Shown here piece by piece: positions 1 through 9,744 of a stretch of 64,000 nucleotides of DNA; within the stretch, counting starts at the first letter, position 1; every line of letters starts with the position of its first letter. The translations under genes were made by a program, and so were the position numbers. This stretch comes from Planctomycetota bacterium (GTDB lineage: Bacteria; Planctomycetota; Planctomycetia; Pirellulales; Pirellulaceae). The stretch spans positions 1 to 64,000 of the forward strand of contig JAJDEH010000405.1 of the NCBI GenBank assembly GCA_029259935.1. Direction: 5' to 3'. A model generated the notes under the pieces. It was given only the letters and a program-made list of their open reading frames with translations. It did not search any database and was not told where the DNA came from.

Positions 1-54
1 ACACCCTCACCATTGCCTACCTCGATGGTACTTCTCATTTCCGGAGCCGGAAAA

Positions 55-3000
55 ATGCGTCGAGCTATTCGCTTGCTTCCGTTGTTCATTGTCGTGTTCT
101 TTGCGGGAACGGCTTTGACTCGTGCCGACGAACCGGCCGCCGCTCGCGAACTTCCCCTGGCTGCTGAAAAGAAAGTCGACTTTGTGCGGGACATTCAGCC
201 CCTGCTACGTAGTCGCTGCTATTCCTGCCACGGGGCGGAAGAACAGGAATCGGGCTTGCGGCTCGACCTGAAACAACGCGCGTTCGAAGGCGGCGACGGC
301 GGAAGAGTCATTCTTCCAAAAAAGGGAGCGCAAAGCCGTCTGCTACGCATCGTCGCCGGCCTCGACGAAGACGCCGGCATCATGCCTCCCGAGGGCGAAG
401 GGACACCGCTCACGCTTAAGGAAGTTGCATTGTTTCGCGCTTGGATCGATCAGGGCGCGATCTGGCCCGACAGTGCGGATGCGGGAAAGTTGGCCAGCGA
501 CCATTGGTCATTCCAACCGATTCAACGACCGACACCGCCCACGGTGAAAAATATGATCTGGGTCCGCAATCCGATCGACTCGTTCACGGCGGCGCGCCAC
601 GACAAAGAGGGAGTCAAACCGTCGCCCGAGGCCGATCGAACGACGCTCATTCGTCGCGTCCATTTGGACGTACTCGGCCTGCCGCCACAGCCTGAGCAAG
701 TTCAACGCTATCTCAGCGACCAAAGCGACGACGCCTACGAGCGAATGGTCGATGAGGCGCTCAAGTCCAAGCACTATGGCGAACGTTGGGGGCGGCATTG
801 GCTCGACCTTGCCCGCTACGCCGATAGTGATGGATACGAAAAGGACCGCCCGCGGCCGCACGCATGGCGATACCGTCATTGGGTCATTAATGCCTTAAAC
901 GACGACATGCCGTTCGACCAATTCACCATCGAGCAGATTGCGGGCGATATGTTGCCCGACGCCACGATCGAGCAACGTGTCGCTTCCGGATTTCATCGTA
1001 ATACACTGCACAACACGGAGGGCGGTACCGACAAGGAAGAAGACCGCGTAAAAAAGACCGTCGATCGCACCAACACGGTGTCGGCAATTTGGCTCGGTTT
1101 GACCATGGGCTGTGCTCAATGCCATTCACATAAATACGATCCGATTTCGCAGCGTGAATACTATTCGACTTACGCGTTTTTTAACGACATCAACGAAACC
1201 GATGTCGACGCGCCGTTGCCCGCCGAAGCCGTGGCTTTTAGCAAAGCCCAAGTTGCCTTCGAAGCGGAACACGCGAAATTCCTGGCGGCCGTCGCTCACT
1301 ACAAGAATAAAAAACTGCCCGCCGCACGGGCGGCTTGGGAGCCAACCGCACTTGCGTTGAAGTCGATTTGGGAACCGTTGGAACTTGCCGAGCTAAAGTC
1401 CGCCAAGGGAGCGACATTTGCCAAGCAAGACGATGGCTCCATCTTGGTGTCCGGCAAGAATGAATTGTCGGATGTCTATACCTTGAAGGCCACGGTGGAT
1501 GCCTCCGCGATCACGGCGATTCGTCTTGAGGTGTTACCTGACAAGAGCCTCGTGGCCAACGGCCCCGGCCGCGCTGACAACGGTAATTTCGTACTGGCGA
1601 CCTTCGGTCTGTCGGTGGCACCTCGCGCGGGCGGCGATGCGAAGCCTGTTCCGTTCATGGCATCCATGGCCGATTATTCGCAGAGCCAATGGGAAGTTGC
1701 CAAGGCCATTAACACCAATCCCCAAGACGGCTGGGCAGTAGGGGCTCAGTTTGGAAAACGGCATGTGGCCGCGTTCAAGACTCACGAGCCGGTCGGCTAC
1801 GACGGCGGTACGCAACTGACGATCGTGCTAGATCAGACCTACAAAGGCCCCAACGCGCACAACCTGGGCCGCTTCCGCCTTTCGATCACCACATCCAAAG
1901 GAGGTGTTGATTTAGATGGCAGTCCCCAAGCGGTTGCCGCGGCGCTTGCCGTGGCCGAGCCTTCGCGAACAAAGGAACAGCAGTCGGCGATCGCAACTTA
2001 TTACGCGTCGATCGACCCGGAATTGGCTAAGCTAAACGCCCAAGTTGCCGAACACGCAAAGAAGGCGCCGAAACCGAGCGGAAACAAAGCACAAGCAGTC
2101 GCGCAGACGGGCAAGCGTCAAGCGAGCGTCCACATTCGCGGCGACTTCTTGAATCCCGGCGACCCTGTCGAGACCAAGACTCTCGCCGCGTTGCCTGCTT
2201 TGACTGTCCGAGGTGAAAAGCCGGATCGACTGGACTTTGCTCATTGGCTCGTTGCCGATGACAATCCGCTCACCGCCCGCGTAACGGTGAATCGCTTGTG
2301 GCAGCGATACTTCGGCCGCGGGTTGGTCGCCACCAGCGATGATTTTGGCAACCAGGGTGAACCGCCGTCGCATCCGTTGTTACTCGACTGGCTGGCGTCG
2401 GAGTTGCAACGCGAAGGCTGGAGTCTGAAGCATATCCACAAACTGATCGTCATGTCCGCGACTTATCGGCAAGGGTCGCAAGCTCGTGAAGACTTGGCGG
2501 ACATCGACCCGCGAAATGAGCTGTTGGCCCGGCAAACGCGCCAGCGTGTCGAGGCCGAGATCATTCGCGACATGGCTCTGGCGGTTAGCGGATTGCTCAG
2601 CGAAAAAATCGGCGGCCCCAGCGTACGGCCGCCGCAGCCGGCTGAGTATTCAAGCCTCACTTACGCCAACAGTGCCAAATGGGCCGAGAGCAAGGGAGCT
2701 GATCGCTATCGTCGGGGGCTTTATACGTTTTTTCAGAGAACATCGCCCTATCCGATGTTGATCACTTTTGACGCGCCCGACTCGAACAGTTGCACGGCCC
2801 AACGTTCGCTCAGTAACACACCCCTGCAAGCGCTGACGGTTTGGAACGACCGAGTGTTTTGGGAATGTGCCCAGCATTTGGGCCGTCGAATCGTACGCGA
2901 TCGCCCGGCAAGCGGCAAGGACGCGGTGCGGAACCGAGCTGATTACGCGTTCCAATTATGTCTTTGCCGTCGACCCGAGCCCGATGAACTGAATGCGGTC

Positions 3001-3171
3001 GTCCGCTTGTTTGAAGAACAAACGAAACTGTGTTCCGCTGATGAGCAACGCACTACTCAACTCGTCGGCAAAGCCGACCAGCCTCCGGGAGTCACGCCGG
3101 TTGAACTGGCAGGTTGGACGGCAGTCGGACGCGTGCTCATTAATTTAGATGAATTTATTACGAGAGAGTAA
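55..3171 (+). CDS. PSCyt1 / DUF1549 / DUF1553 secreted cytochrome-like protein
   Basis: Very large exported protein (1038 aa from ATG 55; in-frame TTG 13 and ATG 25 lie upstream). ATG 55 is chosen because it starts a clean signal peptide ([16 protein letters not shown], then ALTRADE). In order: a planctomycete cytochrome c domain with heme motif CYSCH near residue 55; DUF1549 (around residues 155-380), which carries a second CXXCH (CAQCH); an insert of about 200 residues resembling the jelly-roll region often found in this family; then DUF1553 (from about residue 725: [18 protein letters not shown]). These proteins are typical of Planctomycetes, usually beside DUF1501 genes as here (137 bp downstream), and are thought to act outside the cytoplasmic membrane, possibly in redox or polysaccharide metabolism. 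The exact reaction is not known. Confidence 0.9.
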   Translation: MRRAIRLLPLFIVVFFAGTALTRADEPAAARELPLAAEKKVDFVRDIQPLLRSRCYSCHGAEEQESGLRLDLKQRAFEGGDGGRVILPKKGAQSRLLRIVAGLDEDAGIMPPEGEGTPLTLKEVALFRAWIDQGAIWPDSADAGKLASDHWSFQPIQRPTPPTVKNMIWVRNPIDSFTAARHDKEGVKPSPEADRTTLIRRVHLDVLGLPPQPEQVQRYLSDQSDDAYERMVDEALKSKHYGERWGRHWLDLARYADSDGYEKDRPRPHAWRYRHWVINALNDDMPFDQFTIEQIAGDMLPDATIEQRVASGFHRNTLHNTEGGTDKEEDRVKKTVDRTNTVSAIWLGLTMGCAQCHSHKYDPISQREYYSTYAFFNDINETDVDAPLPAEAVAFSKAQVAFEAEHAKFLAAVAHYKNKKLPAARAAWEPTALALKSIWEPLELAELKSAKGATFAKQDDGSILVSGKNELSDVYTLKATVDASAITAIRLEVLPDKSLVANGPGRADNGNFVLATFGLSVAPRAGGDAKPVPFMASMADYSQSQWEVAKAINTNPQDGWAVGAQFGKRHVAAFKTHEPVGYDGGTQLTIVLDQTYKGPNAHNLGRFRLSITTSKGGVDLDGSPQAVAAALAVAEPSRTKEQQSAIATYYASIDPELAKLNAQVAEHAKKAPKPSGNKAQAVAQTGKRQASVHIRGDFLNPGDPVETKTLAALPALTVRGEKPDRLDFAHWLVADDNPLTARVTVNRLWQRYFGRGLVATSDDFGNQGEPPSHPLLLDWLASELQREGWSLKHIHKLIVMSATYRQGSQAREDLADIDPRNELLARQTRQRVEAEIIRDMALAVSGLLSEKIGGPSVRPPQPAEYSSLTYANSAKWAESKGADRYRRGLYTFFQRTSPYPMLITFDAPDSNSCTAQRSLSNTPLQALTVWNDRVFWECAQHLGRRIVRDRPASGKDAVRNRADYAFQLCLCRRPEPDELNAVVRLFEEQTKLCSADEQRTTQLVGKADQPPGVTPVELAGWTAVGRVLINLDEFITRE

Positions 3172-3180
3172 AGAACGAGT

Positions 3181-3256
3181 AGACCTCCGCCTCCCTTTCC
3201 TGGAAAAGGAAAGCAAATGGTTCTCCCCCTTTCCAAGGGAGAGTTAGAGGGGGTCT
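3181..3256. repeat. Palindromic interspersed repeat, copy A
   Basis: A 76-bp near-palindromic element between the two genes of the first DUF1549/DUF1501 pair. The ends are AGACC and GGTCT, and the arms hold CTCCCTTTCC and AAGGGAGAG. Its right half (GTTCTC, CCCTTT, AAGGGAGA, then GAGG and GGTC) is shared with 58216-58322, so this is one copy of a dispersed, non-coding repeat. It could form a cruciform or an RNA hairpin within the operon transcript. Confidence 0.55.
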
Positions 3257-3308
3257 CAAAACACACACAACGACCGACCACTTCGCACGTCGCCGATCCG
3301 AGGCAAAA

Positions 3309-4799
3309 ATGAATCAGCCATCCACGACGCAAGCTGTAAAAAACGCAATCCAACAATCACGGCGAGATTTTTTTTGCTCTACCGCGTCGGGAGCTGGTGG
3401 ACTCGCACTGATGTCCTTGCTCGCCGACGAAGGCCTCGCCCGCGAAGACGACGCCAATCCCCTTGCCCCCAAGCCGCCACATTTCGCTCCCAAGGCCAAG
3501 CAATGTATTTTCATCTTTCTTGCCGGCGCGCCGAGCCACGTCGATCTTTACGACTCCAAGCCGATGCTGGTCGAAAAGAACGGGCAACAGCTCCCCAAAT
3601 CGCTGACTGAAAAAGTTCGCTTCGCGTTCATCAAGAAGGATTCGGCAATTTTGATGGGCAGTCCGCGAAAATTCACCAAGTACGGCAAGTGCGGCATGGA
3701 ACTGTGCGACTTGCTGCCGAACATTGGCAGTTGCGCCGACGAAATCGCGCTGGTTCGCTCGATGCACACCGATGCCTTCAATCATCATCCCGCTCAATTG
3801 ATGATGACCACGGGTGTACCCCGTTTCGGCCGGCCCAGCCTCGGTTCATGGCTGACTTATGGACTGGGCAGCGAATCTCGCGATTTGCCGGGCTACGTAG
3901 TGCTTTCGGCCGGGCGCGGTAGCAGCGGCGGCGTTTCCAATTGGACCAGCGGCTTTCTGCCGTCGACCTATGAAGGCGTGTTGTTCCGCAGCGAAGGCGA
4001 GCCGGTCTTGAACCTCAACAATCCACCGGGCGTCACCAAGGAAATGCAGCAGTTGGGTCTCAACACCATCACCGCCTTGAATAAGAAACGCTACGAGCAA
4101 ATGCGTGATCCGGAAACGGCCAGCCGGATTAACGCCTACGAATTGGCATTCCGTATGCAATCCGCGGCACCCGGATTGATCGACCTGTCCGGCGAATCTC
4201 AAAAGACACTGGACGCCTATGGAGTGAACCGGCCCGAACCCCAAAAGACGAACTTTCGCGGTGGCGGCAGCAACGTCTACAAACAGTTCTCCACCAATTG
4301 CCTGTTGGCACGCCGCTTGGTGGAACGCGGCGTGCGCTGCGTCACGCTCATGCACGCCTCTTGGGATCATCACAGCAACCTCAGCGCCGAGATTGGCTAC
4401 AACGCGGGTATGCTCGATCAGCCAGCCGCCGCGCTCGTGAAAGACCTCAAGGAACGCGGCATGCTCGACGAGACCCTCGTTATCTGTGCCGGCGAATTCG
4501 GCCGCACGCCGCTCGCCGAGAACCGTGGCGGCAACAAACAGAACACCGGCCGCGACCATCATCCCTATGCCTTCAGCCTGTGGATGGCGGGAGGCGGCAT
4601 CAAGGGCGGCCAAGTGGTTGGAAAAACCGACGACATCGGCTGGGCCCCCGTGGAAGATGCGGTCCACATCAACGACCTACACGCTACCATCTTGCATCTG
4701 TTCGGCTTCGACCATCACCGGCTCGCCCACAAATTCAAAGGCTTGAACGTGCGGCTCACTGACCAAGGCGGCAAGCTAGTTAATCAACTCATTGCCTAG
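3309..4799 (+). CDS. DUF1501 domain protein (Tat-type leader)
   Basis: 496 aa. The N-terminus has the twin-arginine pattern SRRDFF followed by a hydrophobic stretch, so export by Tat is likely. The body has the DUF1501 signatures IFIFLAGAPSHVDLYD near residue 65, AGEFGRTP near residue 395 and MAGGGIKGGQVVG near 430; the family belongs to the alkaline phosphatase/sulfatase fold. Start ATG 3309 is preceded by GAGG at 3300-3303. It lies 137 bp after the PSCyt1/DUF1549/DUF1553 gene, the usual arrangement; the two products are inferred to work together in the periplasm. Substrate unknown. Confidence 0.9.
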   Translation: MNQPSTTQAVKNAIQQSRRDFFCSTASGAGGLALMSLLADEGLAREDDANPLAPKPPHFAPKAKQCIFIFLAGAPSHVDLYDSKPMLVEKNGQQLPKSLTEKVRFAFIKKDSAILMGSPRKFTKYGKCGMELCDLLPNIGSCADEIALVRSMHTDAFNHHPAQLMMTTGVPRFGRPSLGSWLTYGLGSESRDLPGYVVLSAGRGSSGGVSNWTSGFLPSTYEGVLFRSEGEPVLNLNNPPGVTKEMQQLGLNTITALNKKRYEQMRDPETASRINAYELAFRMQSAAPGLIDLSGESQKTLDAYGVNRPEPQKTNFRGGGSNVYKQFSTNCLLARRLVERGVRCVTLMHASWDHHSNLSAEIGYNAGMLDQPAAALVKDLKERGMLDETLVICAGEFGRTPLAENRGGNKQNTGRDHHPYAFSLWMAGGGIKGGQVVGKTDDIGWAPVEDAVHINDLHATILHLFGFDHHRLAHKFKGLNVRLTDQGGKLVNQLIA

Positions 4800-4887
4800 C
4801 GCCGCATGCCCCAGTCGTCCAAATGATCAAGTCCGACGGAATCGAGAGAGGACAAGGCCTCCTCGTCCGTTGGAAAGGATAAAAGGG

Positions 4888-5766
4888 TCATGCTTCGATG
4901 GATTCGAAATCGCGTTCTTTGGCCATTGCTCGCAGGCGGCTCGTCGCGCGTTGTTCAAGTTGGCGGACGCGCTCGCGGCTGACGCCTAACTGGTCTGCGA
5001 TGCGCTGCAGGGATTGGCCGTGGCAGTCTCCGTCCAAGCCGACTCGGCTGCGTAAGATATAGCGGTCGCGAGGTTCCATGTCCGACATGATCTCCGTGAC
5101 CAAATTCGCGGCGCGCGATATCCGCTGTTCATATCCCCAGGTCCACTTTCGACTCTCGACCACGCCGTCAAGTTCCGAGGTGGGAACGGCTGAATGCCGC
5201 TGCTTGCGGCACGTCGACAGGTACCGCAGCAAGTTTCTGCGCACGGCGTGGGTGGCGTAAGTACTGAAGCGAAAGCCCCGTTCACAATCGTATTTTTCGA
5301 TGGCCCGCAGCAATGTCATGCTCGCTTCGCTAACAAGTTCATCCAAGGGGTGTTCCAAATTGGAAAACGACCGCGCGATGGAACGGGCCAGCTTCATGAA
5401 GATCTGAACCAACCGATTGCGAATCTCGACGGACCTTGCAAGTCGCTGGTCAATTTCATCCATTATGGCGATGGACGGGCTGCCTGCCGACAAGGAGCCT
5501 CGCAATGCGTCTGCCTGTTGTTTCGAAAGGTTCATTTCTCGAAACATCGCCACCTCCTCGTCGATCGTCAACAGACGGACCGCGTCGCCGTCGGGCGATG
5601 ACTCGAAGTGATTCGATTCCGCGACGTCGGTACACTCAAAGTACTCGATGTTCAGTGCCAGCAACTGCTTGGCGCGAGCTTGTATCCGAAGAACTTCAGA
5701 TCGCTCGGGAAGTTCACGAGGAATGTCGTTGGCGAGGGCCACGGGTTTTTCAATTGTTGTAACCAT
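4888..5766 (-). CDS. RNA polymerase sigma-70 family factor
   Basis: 292 aa. Region 2 is visible around residues 145-200 (HPLDELVSEASMTLLRAIEK, then RGFRFSTYATHAVRRNLLRY), and region 4 with its helix-turn-helix at the C-terminus (QRIADQLGVSRERVRQLEQR). The tryptophan pair of RpoD region 2.3 is replaced by HAVRR, a form common in planctomycete sigma factors, so this is an alternative rather than the primary factor. The first 110 residues are not conserved and hold no recognisable region 1.1. It lies 33 bp downstream of the response regulator on the same strand and is probably co-transcribed, which suggests that regulator and sigma factor belong to one control circuit. Confidence 0.88.
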   Translation of the reverse strand: MVTTIEKPVALANDIPRELPERSEVLRIQARAKQLLALNIEYFECTDVAESNHFESSPDGDAVRLLTIDEEVAMFREMNLSKQQADALRGSLSAGSPSIAIMDEIDQRLARSVEIRNRLVQIFMKLARSIARSFSNLEHPLDELVSEASMTLLRAIEKYDCERGFRFSTYATHAVRRNLLRYLSTCRKQRHSAVPTSELDGVVESRKWTWGYEQRISRAANLVTEIMSDMEPRDRYILRSRVGLDGDCHGQSLQRIADQLGVSRERVRQLEQRATSRLRAMAKERDFESIEA

Positions 5767-5799
5767 CTTCGAACTCGAACTTCATGGGGTTTCAAATTC

Positions 5800-6393
5800 T
5801 CACGGCGCGCGTTTACGAAGCTTCCGTTGCAGCGAACGTCGATGGATTCCCAATCGGCGGGAGGCTTCCGATATGTTTCCCCCGCAATCGGCCAGCACGC
5901 GGTGAATGTGCTCCCATTCGGCACGGGCCAGCGAGGGCACTTCATGCGCGGTCGCGGGTGGAACGTTCACCTCGGCGTTGCCGCGCTCGAAGCCGGCCAA
6001 AATGTCGTCCGCATCGGCCGGTTTGGTGAGGAAGTTGGTCGCACCCAGCCGCACCGCGTCGACCGCCGTGGCGATGCTGCCGAAACCGGACAGCACTAAT
6101 AGTTCGATCGACGGTGCCAACTCCTTAAGATCGCGAACCAGCTCTAGTCCCGATCGGCCAGGCATCCGCAAGTCGATGACCGCTCGATGAGGAACCTGCC
6201 GACGAACCTGCAGCAGAGCTTCGTCGTAATTCGCGGCGGTCCGAACTTCATATCCTCGATCGGAGAATGCCCGAGCCAGTCGCTCGCGAAACTCGTCGCT
6301 GTCGTCGACCAACAACATGATGGGACGACTGGTATCAGACCAGCGCTCGGATAAAGGTGCGTTGGTGGTCGCTGTATCTTGTCCGTCACACAC
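5800..6393 (-). CDS. RegA/PrrA/ActR-like response regulator
   Basis: 197 aa with GTG start. Receiver domain at about residues 24-135: acidic pocket DD at 30-31, phosphoacceptor Asp74 (AVIDLRMPG), Ser102 in the usual Thr/Ser position and Lys124 (LTKPAD). The C-terminus is a Fis-type helix-turn-helix (ISEASRRLGIHRRSLQRKL), very close to that of RegA/PrrA/ActR, global redox regulators in proteobacteria. No histidine kinase lies next to it; the nearest are the two PAS kinases at 14.6 and 20.2 kb. An in-frame Met26 just before LLVDD is an alternative start. Role in redox control is inferred from the family only. Confidence 0.88.
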   Translation of the reverse strand: MCDGQDTATTNAPLSERWSDTSRPIMLLVDDSDEFRERLARAFSDRGYEVRTAANYDEALLQVRRQVPHRAVIDLRMPGRSGLELVRDLKELAPSIELLVLSGFGSIATAVDAVRLGATNFLTKPADADDILAGFERGNAEVNVPPATAHEVPSLARAEWEHIHRVLADCGGNISEASRRLGIHRRSLQRKLRKRAP

Positions 6394-6650
6394 GACTTCG
6401 TTCTCGCCATTAGGGCCCGGAAATCGAGTATCGTTTCCGCTGGCTTACCCGATGGGGCCTGTTATTGTTTTATCGTCGGTGCGTACTCAAGTTTATACAC
6501 ATATTTCGCTGCGGAAAATGCGGCAAATTGTCGCAGAAATCCGATCTCGGCCGACGTGAGACTTGCTATTGTGACTCAACGATCGACCAATGCCCAGATT
6601 TCAGCACCCGGGGACGAATCTTCAAGACGACTTTGCAGGGCAAAGATTCA

Positions 6651-8099
6651 TTACTCTTCCGCTGTCGCTTGCAGCGGATCGCCGTGGTCGGCCAGCCACT
6701 TGGCCAGGCGGCCTCGCAGCTTGTCGGCAGTCTCCTTGTGGCTCGCGTCGTCGACGAGATTCTTCATTTCAAACGGATCGCCTTGCAGATCGAATAATTG
6801 CTCTTTGTCGATGCCTGGATAGCGGACGAGTTTCCAGCGGTCGTCACGGATCATTCGTTGATGATTGAGAAAGTAGCCCACGATGAACGGGTAGACTTCC
6901 TTCGACTTGCCGGACAAGACGGGTGCCAGGCTCTTGCCTTCCACCGATGCCGGGATTTTCGTGCCGGTCAGTTCGCAGGCGGTGGGAAACAGATCGCGCA
7001 GATAGCACTGGGCCGCGCGGCGTTCGCCGGCCGGGATGCCGGGTCCTCGGAAGATCAGCGGGATGTTGATGGTGTGCTCGTACATGTTTTGCTTGCCCGT
7101 CAAGCCGTGGCTGCCCAAGGCCAAGCCGTGGTCGCTGGCGAAGATCACGATGGTGTTTTTCGCTTGTCCGGTTGACTCCAGCGTTTTCAGAATGCGGCCG
7201 ATTTGCTCGTCCATGTGCGAAATGACTGCATAGTAAGTTGCCAGATCTTGGCGGATGTATTCGCGCGTGCGAGGCCAGGGAAACAGCTTTTCATCGCGGC
7301 CTTCCAGGTTGCCGTGATCGAACGGATGGCGGGGGAGAAAATTGGGCGGGATCGGCATCTCGTCGGGGTCGTACATATCTTCGTAGCCCGGCGGCATCAG
7401 CAGAGGATCGTGCGGGGCCGTAAAGTTGACTTGCAAGAAGAACGGCTTTTCCGACTTGCGGTTGATGAGTTCGATGGCGGCATCGGCGAACTTGGCGCTG
7501 ATGTCCGGAGTCAGGCCAATGCCCTTTTCACGCATCAGCGTGCGATCGTCGGTTTGAAAGACCCAACCGCGATATCCGGTTACCACTCGTCCGCGGGTGT
7601 CGTATTGGGGTGCCGTCCTGCCTCCGCCGCCGGAATAGAGACCAAGGCTGTCGGTGAATCCGCGTGTCGATGGCCGGCCTTGAATATGCCACTTGCCGAC
7701 CCACCACGTGTTGTAGCCGGCTTCGCGCATCGCGTCCGGCCAAGTCTTTAACGATAGGTCGGGCTTGTTCAGCGGCGGATGGACTCCGTTCTTGAAGCCG
7801 GTGCATCCGGTCAGCAACTCGGCTCGGCTGGGAACGCACAGCGGATGCGCACAGGTCGCCCGCGTCAGCACCGTGCCGGATCGGACCAGCGCATCGAGAT
7901 TGGGCGTCTTAATAATGCGATTGCCGAGCGCGTGAATCGTGTCGGGCCGCTGGTCATCGGAAATCAGAAACAAGATGTTCGGCGGACGTTTTCTTGCTTC
8001 CGGTTCGGCCGCGGTCGCGCTCGAAAGCGGGGCGGCCACGGTAAACAGAAAATGGAGGAGGGCAAGGCCAAGTAGTTTGCAGTGCATCGGAATTCTCAT
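6651..8099 (-). CDS. Secreted type I sulfatase
   Basis: 482 aa with signal peptide (hydrophobic LLGLALLHFLFTVAA, cleavage near SSATAAE). Sulfatase fold: metal-binding PNILFLISDDQRPDT at about residue 40, the formylglycine motif CVPSRAELLTG near residue 86 with a cysteine to be oxidised, and a second metal site FASDHGLALGSHG near residue 325. It resembles choline-sulfatase or iduronate-sulfatase-like enzymes and should remove sulfate from a glycan or small ester outside the cytoplasm; the substrate cannot be read. Cysteine-type sulfatases need a formylglycine-generating enzyme, and the only SUMF1-like domain in the window (kinase at 16869-20096) lacks the catalytic cysteines. ATG 8087 is an alternative start. 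Confidence 0.93.
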   Translation of the reverse strand: MRIPMHCKLLGLALLHFLFTVAAPLSSATAAEPEARKRPPNILFLISDDQRPDTIHALGNRIIKTPNLDALVRSGTVLTRATCAHPLCVPSRAELLTGCTGFKNGVHPPLNKPDLSLKTWPDAMREAGYNTWWVGKWHIQGRPSTRGFTDSLGLYSGGGGRTAPQYDTRGRVVTGYRGWVFQTDDRTLMREKGIGLTPDISAKFADAAIELINRKSEKPFFLQVNFTAPHDPLLMPPGYEDMYDPDEMPIPPNFLPRHPFDHGNLEGRDEKLFPWPRTREYIRQDLATYYAVISHMDEQIGRILKTLESTGQAKNTIVIFASDHGLALGSHGLTGKQNMYEHTINIPLIFRGPGIPAGERRAAQCYLRDLFPTACELTGTKIPASVEGKSLAPVLSGKSKEVYPFIVGYFLNHQRMIRDDRWKLVRYPGIDKEQLFDLQGDPFEMKNLVDDASHKETADKLRGRLAKWLADHGDPLQATAEE

Positions 8100-8265
8100 G
8101 TATCAAGGTGAACTTGATAACTGGGAGGGGAGTATGAAGACAGATCGCGCGACCAGAAAATCCGCGCGTCCTTGCCCGGTAAGTGTGACGATAGGCTCGC
8201 GAGACCGACGGCGTCAAGTGCTGGCGGCGGACGTTTACGATTCGGCTTTGCCGGCTGGCACGCGA

Positions 8266-9054
8266 TTAGGCGGTTTCGGCCGCAGGTTGCGACAGGTGCT
8301 CTACCTTGGGACGGCCGACTCGGCCTTCCGCAATCTGCACGGCCAGCCACCAGTGGCAAGCCAGGCCACCCAGCACGGCATAGTGAAACGTTTCATGGCC
8401 GCTCCAGACATAGGGGATGACCGTCGGCCAATTGGTCAGATTGCTGAGCGCCCCAATCGTGTAAATAATGCCGCCCGCGACCACGGGAACAAGGGGCCTG
8501 ATTCCGTTGCGTTGATACAGCAGATAGGCGGTGAAGATCCCGATCCACCCCATCATCAGAAATATGAAGATGCCTGCCGACTTGGGGATGCTGTCGAAGA
8601 ACAAAGTGCGGATCGTGATTCCCGCAATGGCAATGGACCAGATCAGCACCAGGATTCCCCAGCGTCGCCAACCGCGAAACAGAATGCCATGGATGACCGT
8701 GAACGATCCGGCAATCAACACGAAAATGGCCGCCACATCCAGGCGGATCATGATCGCCCGGGCCCTCGTGCCAGGCGCGAACATATGGAACACGCTGCTG
8801 AGCGACAGCAAGAGCACGGCCGAAAAGGCGAACACCGCCAGGCACCAAAACCGGCCTCGTTCGCGCCACACCGGTTGCAGCAGGTAGTACGACAAGATCG
8901 CAAAGATGATCGCTCCGCACAGATGCGAAAGGCTGCTCATCGGTTGCGCGAAGCCGGGCAGCGAATACAATCCGTTCCTAAGTTCCATTTCTCGAACCAA
9001 TTCCTTCATGCTTGGTAAACCACTGGGCACAGTTACCATTATACTCTCTGCCAA
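8266..9054 (-). CDS. Hemolysin III / PAQR-family membrane protein
   Basis: 262 aa with seven probable membrane segments. The family marks are SSLSHLCGAIIF in helix 1, SSVFHMFAPGTR after helix 2 (SxxxH zinc-site pattern), RLDVAAIFVLIAGSFT in helix 3 and the C-terminal HETFHYAVLGGLACHW (HxxxH). Family members are putative zinc-dependent hydrolases or channels; haemolytic activity is shown for few. The TTG start at 9054 has GGAGG just upstream; ATG 9039 is the alternative. Its 5' end overlaps the reading frame of the epimerase remnant on the other strand by about 40 bp. The gene appears intact. Confidence 0.88.
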   Translation of the reverse strand: MAESIMVTVPSGLPSMKELVREMELRNGLYSLPGFAQPMSSLSHLCGAIIFAILSYYLLQPVWRERGRFWCLAVFAFSAVLLLSLSSVFHMFAPGTRARAIMIRLDVAAIFVLIAGSFTVIHGILFRGWRRWGILVLIWSIAIAGITIRTLFFDSIPKSAGIFIFLMMGWIGIFTAYLLYQRNGIRPLVPVVAGGIIYTIGALSNLTNWPTVIPYVWSGHETFHYAVLGGLACHWWLAVQIAEGRVGRPKVEHLSQPAAETA

Positions 9055-9737
9055 GATCCTCCGCTTCCGCTGAACGCGGTGGAACGAGGTGGAGGGAACG
9101 TGGTGGAGGGATTGCCATCCAAGCGACGCCGCTTACGGAATCCTCCGAACTCCGGCAGACAAACCAGCCAGAAGGGCCATCGAGTGATAAGATTGCCGTG
9201 GAAGGCATTTTCATGAACGATGCCGATTTGCAGAGTACCGTCTTGCGTCTCCCCGCGATTTACGGTGCCAATGACAAGCATCGGCGTCTTCGAGTTTATT
9301 TGAAAAGAATGGATGACGGCCGCAAATTCATAATGCTTGGTGAAACGATCGCGAATTGGAAATTCTCACGGGGTTATGTCGACAACGTCGCCCATGCCGT
9401 GGTCCTGGCGATTGAACAGCCGTCCGCGGCCGGCAATATCTTCAACGTTGCCGAGCCGCGTGCCATGGAAGAACGCGAGTTCGTCGAGTCAATCGGGAAA
9501 GCGGCTGGCTGGACCGGAGAGATCGTAATCGTTCCCGACGATCAATTGCCCAAGCACCTGCAAGCGGCGGTGAACTTCAACCAGGACTGGGAAGTCGACA
9601 CGGCCAAGATCCGAGAACAGCTTGGTTATGCGGAATTAATCTCGATCGACGACGCGATCGCTTGGGAACGCGAAAATCCGCCGGAAGTTGAACCGTACGA
9701 AATTGATTACGAAGCGGAAGATCAGGCGCTGCCGTAG
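9012..9737 (+). pseudogene. 5'-truncated NAD-dependent epimerase/dehydratase remnant
   Basis: The open frame (241 codons, TTG 9012) matches only the C-terminal half of extended SDR sugar epimerases. Homology starts near codon 40 (position 9129, TPLTESSELR) and continues with SSDKIAVE, TVLRLPAIYG, RGYVDNVAHAVVLAIE, GNIFNVAEP and a substrate-domain tail. The N-terminal Rossmann half, including the NAD-binding GxxGxxG and most of the active site, is absent; where it should be stands hlyIII on the other strand. The first 40 codons are low-complexity (ERGGTRWRERGGG) and look like former non-coding DNA. The stretch after the break has no stop or frameshift, so decay is recent, or the fragment is translated from ATG 9213. 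NAD-dependent catalysis is not expected. Confidence 0.65.
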
Positions 9738-9744
9738 GTGAAAC

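Noticed and set aside
7939..9018. 359-codon frame on the plus strand spanning the sulfatase end and hlyIII
   Set aside because: Runs across two real minus-strand genes and their gap; low-complexity Arg/Asp/Gln product without homology.
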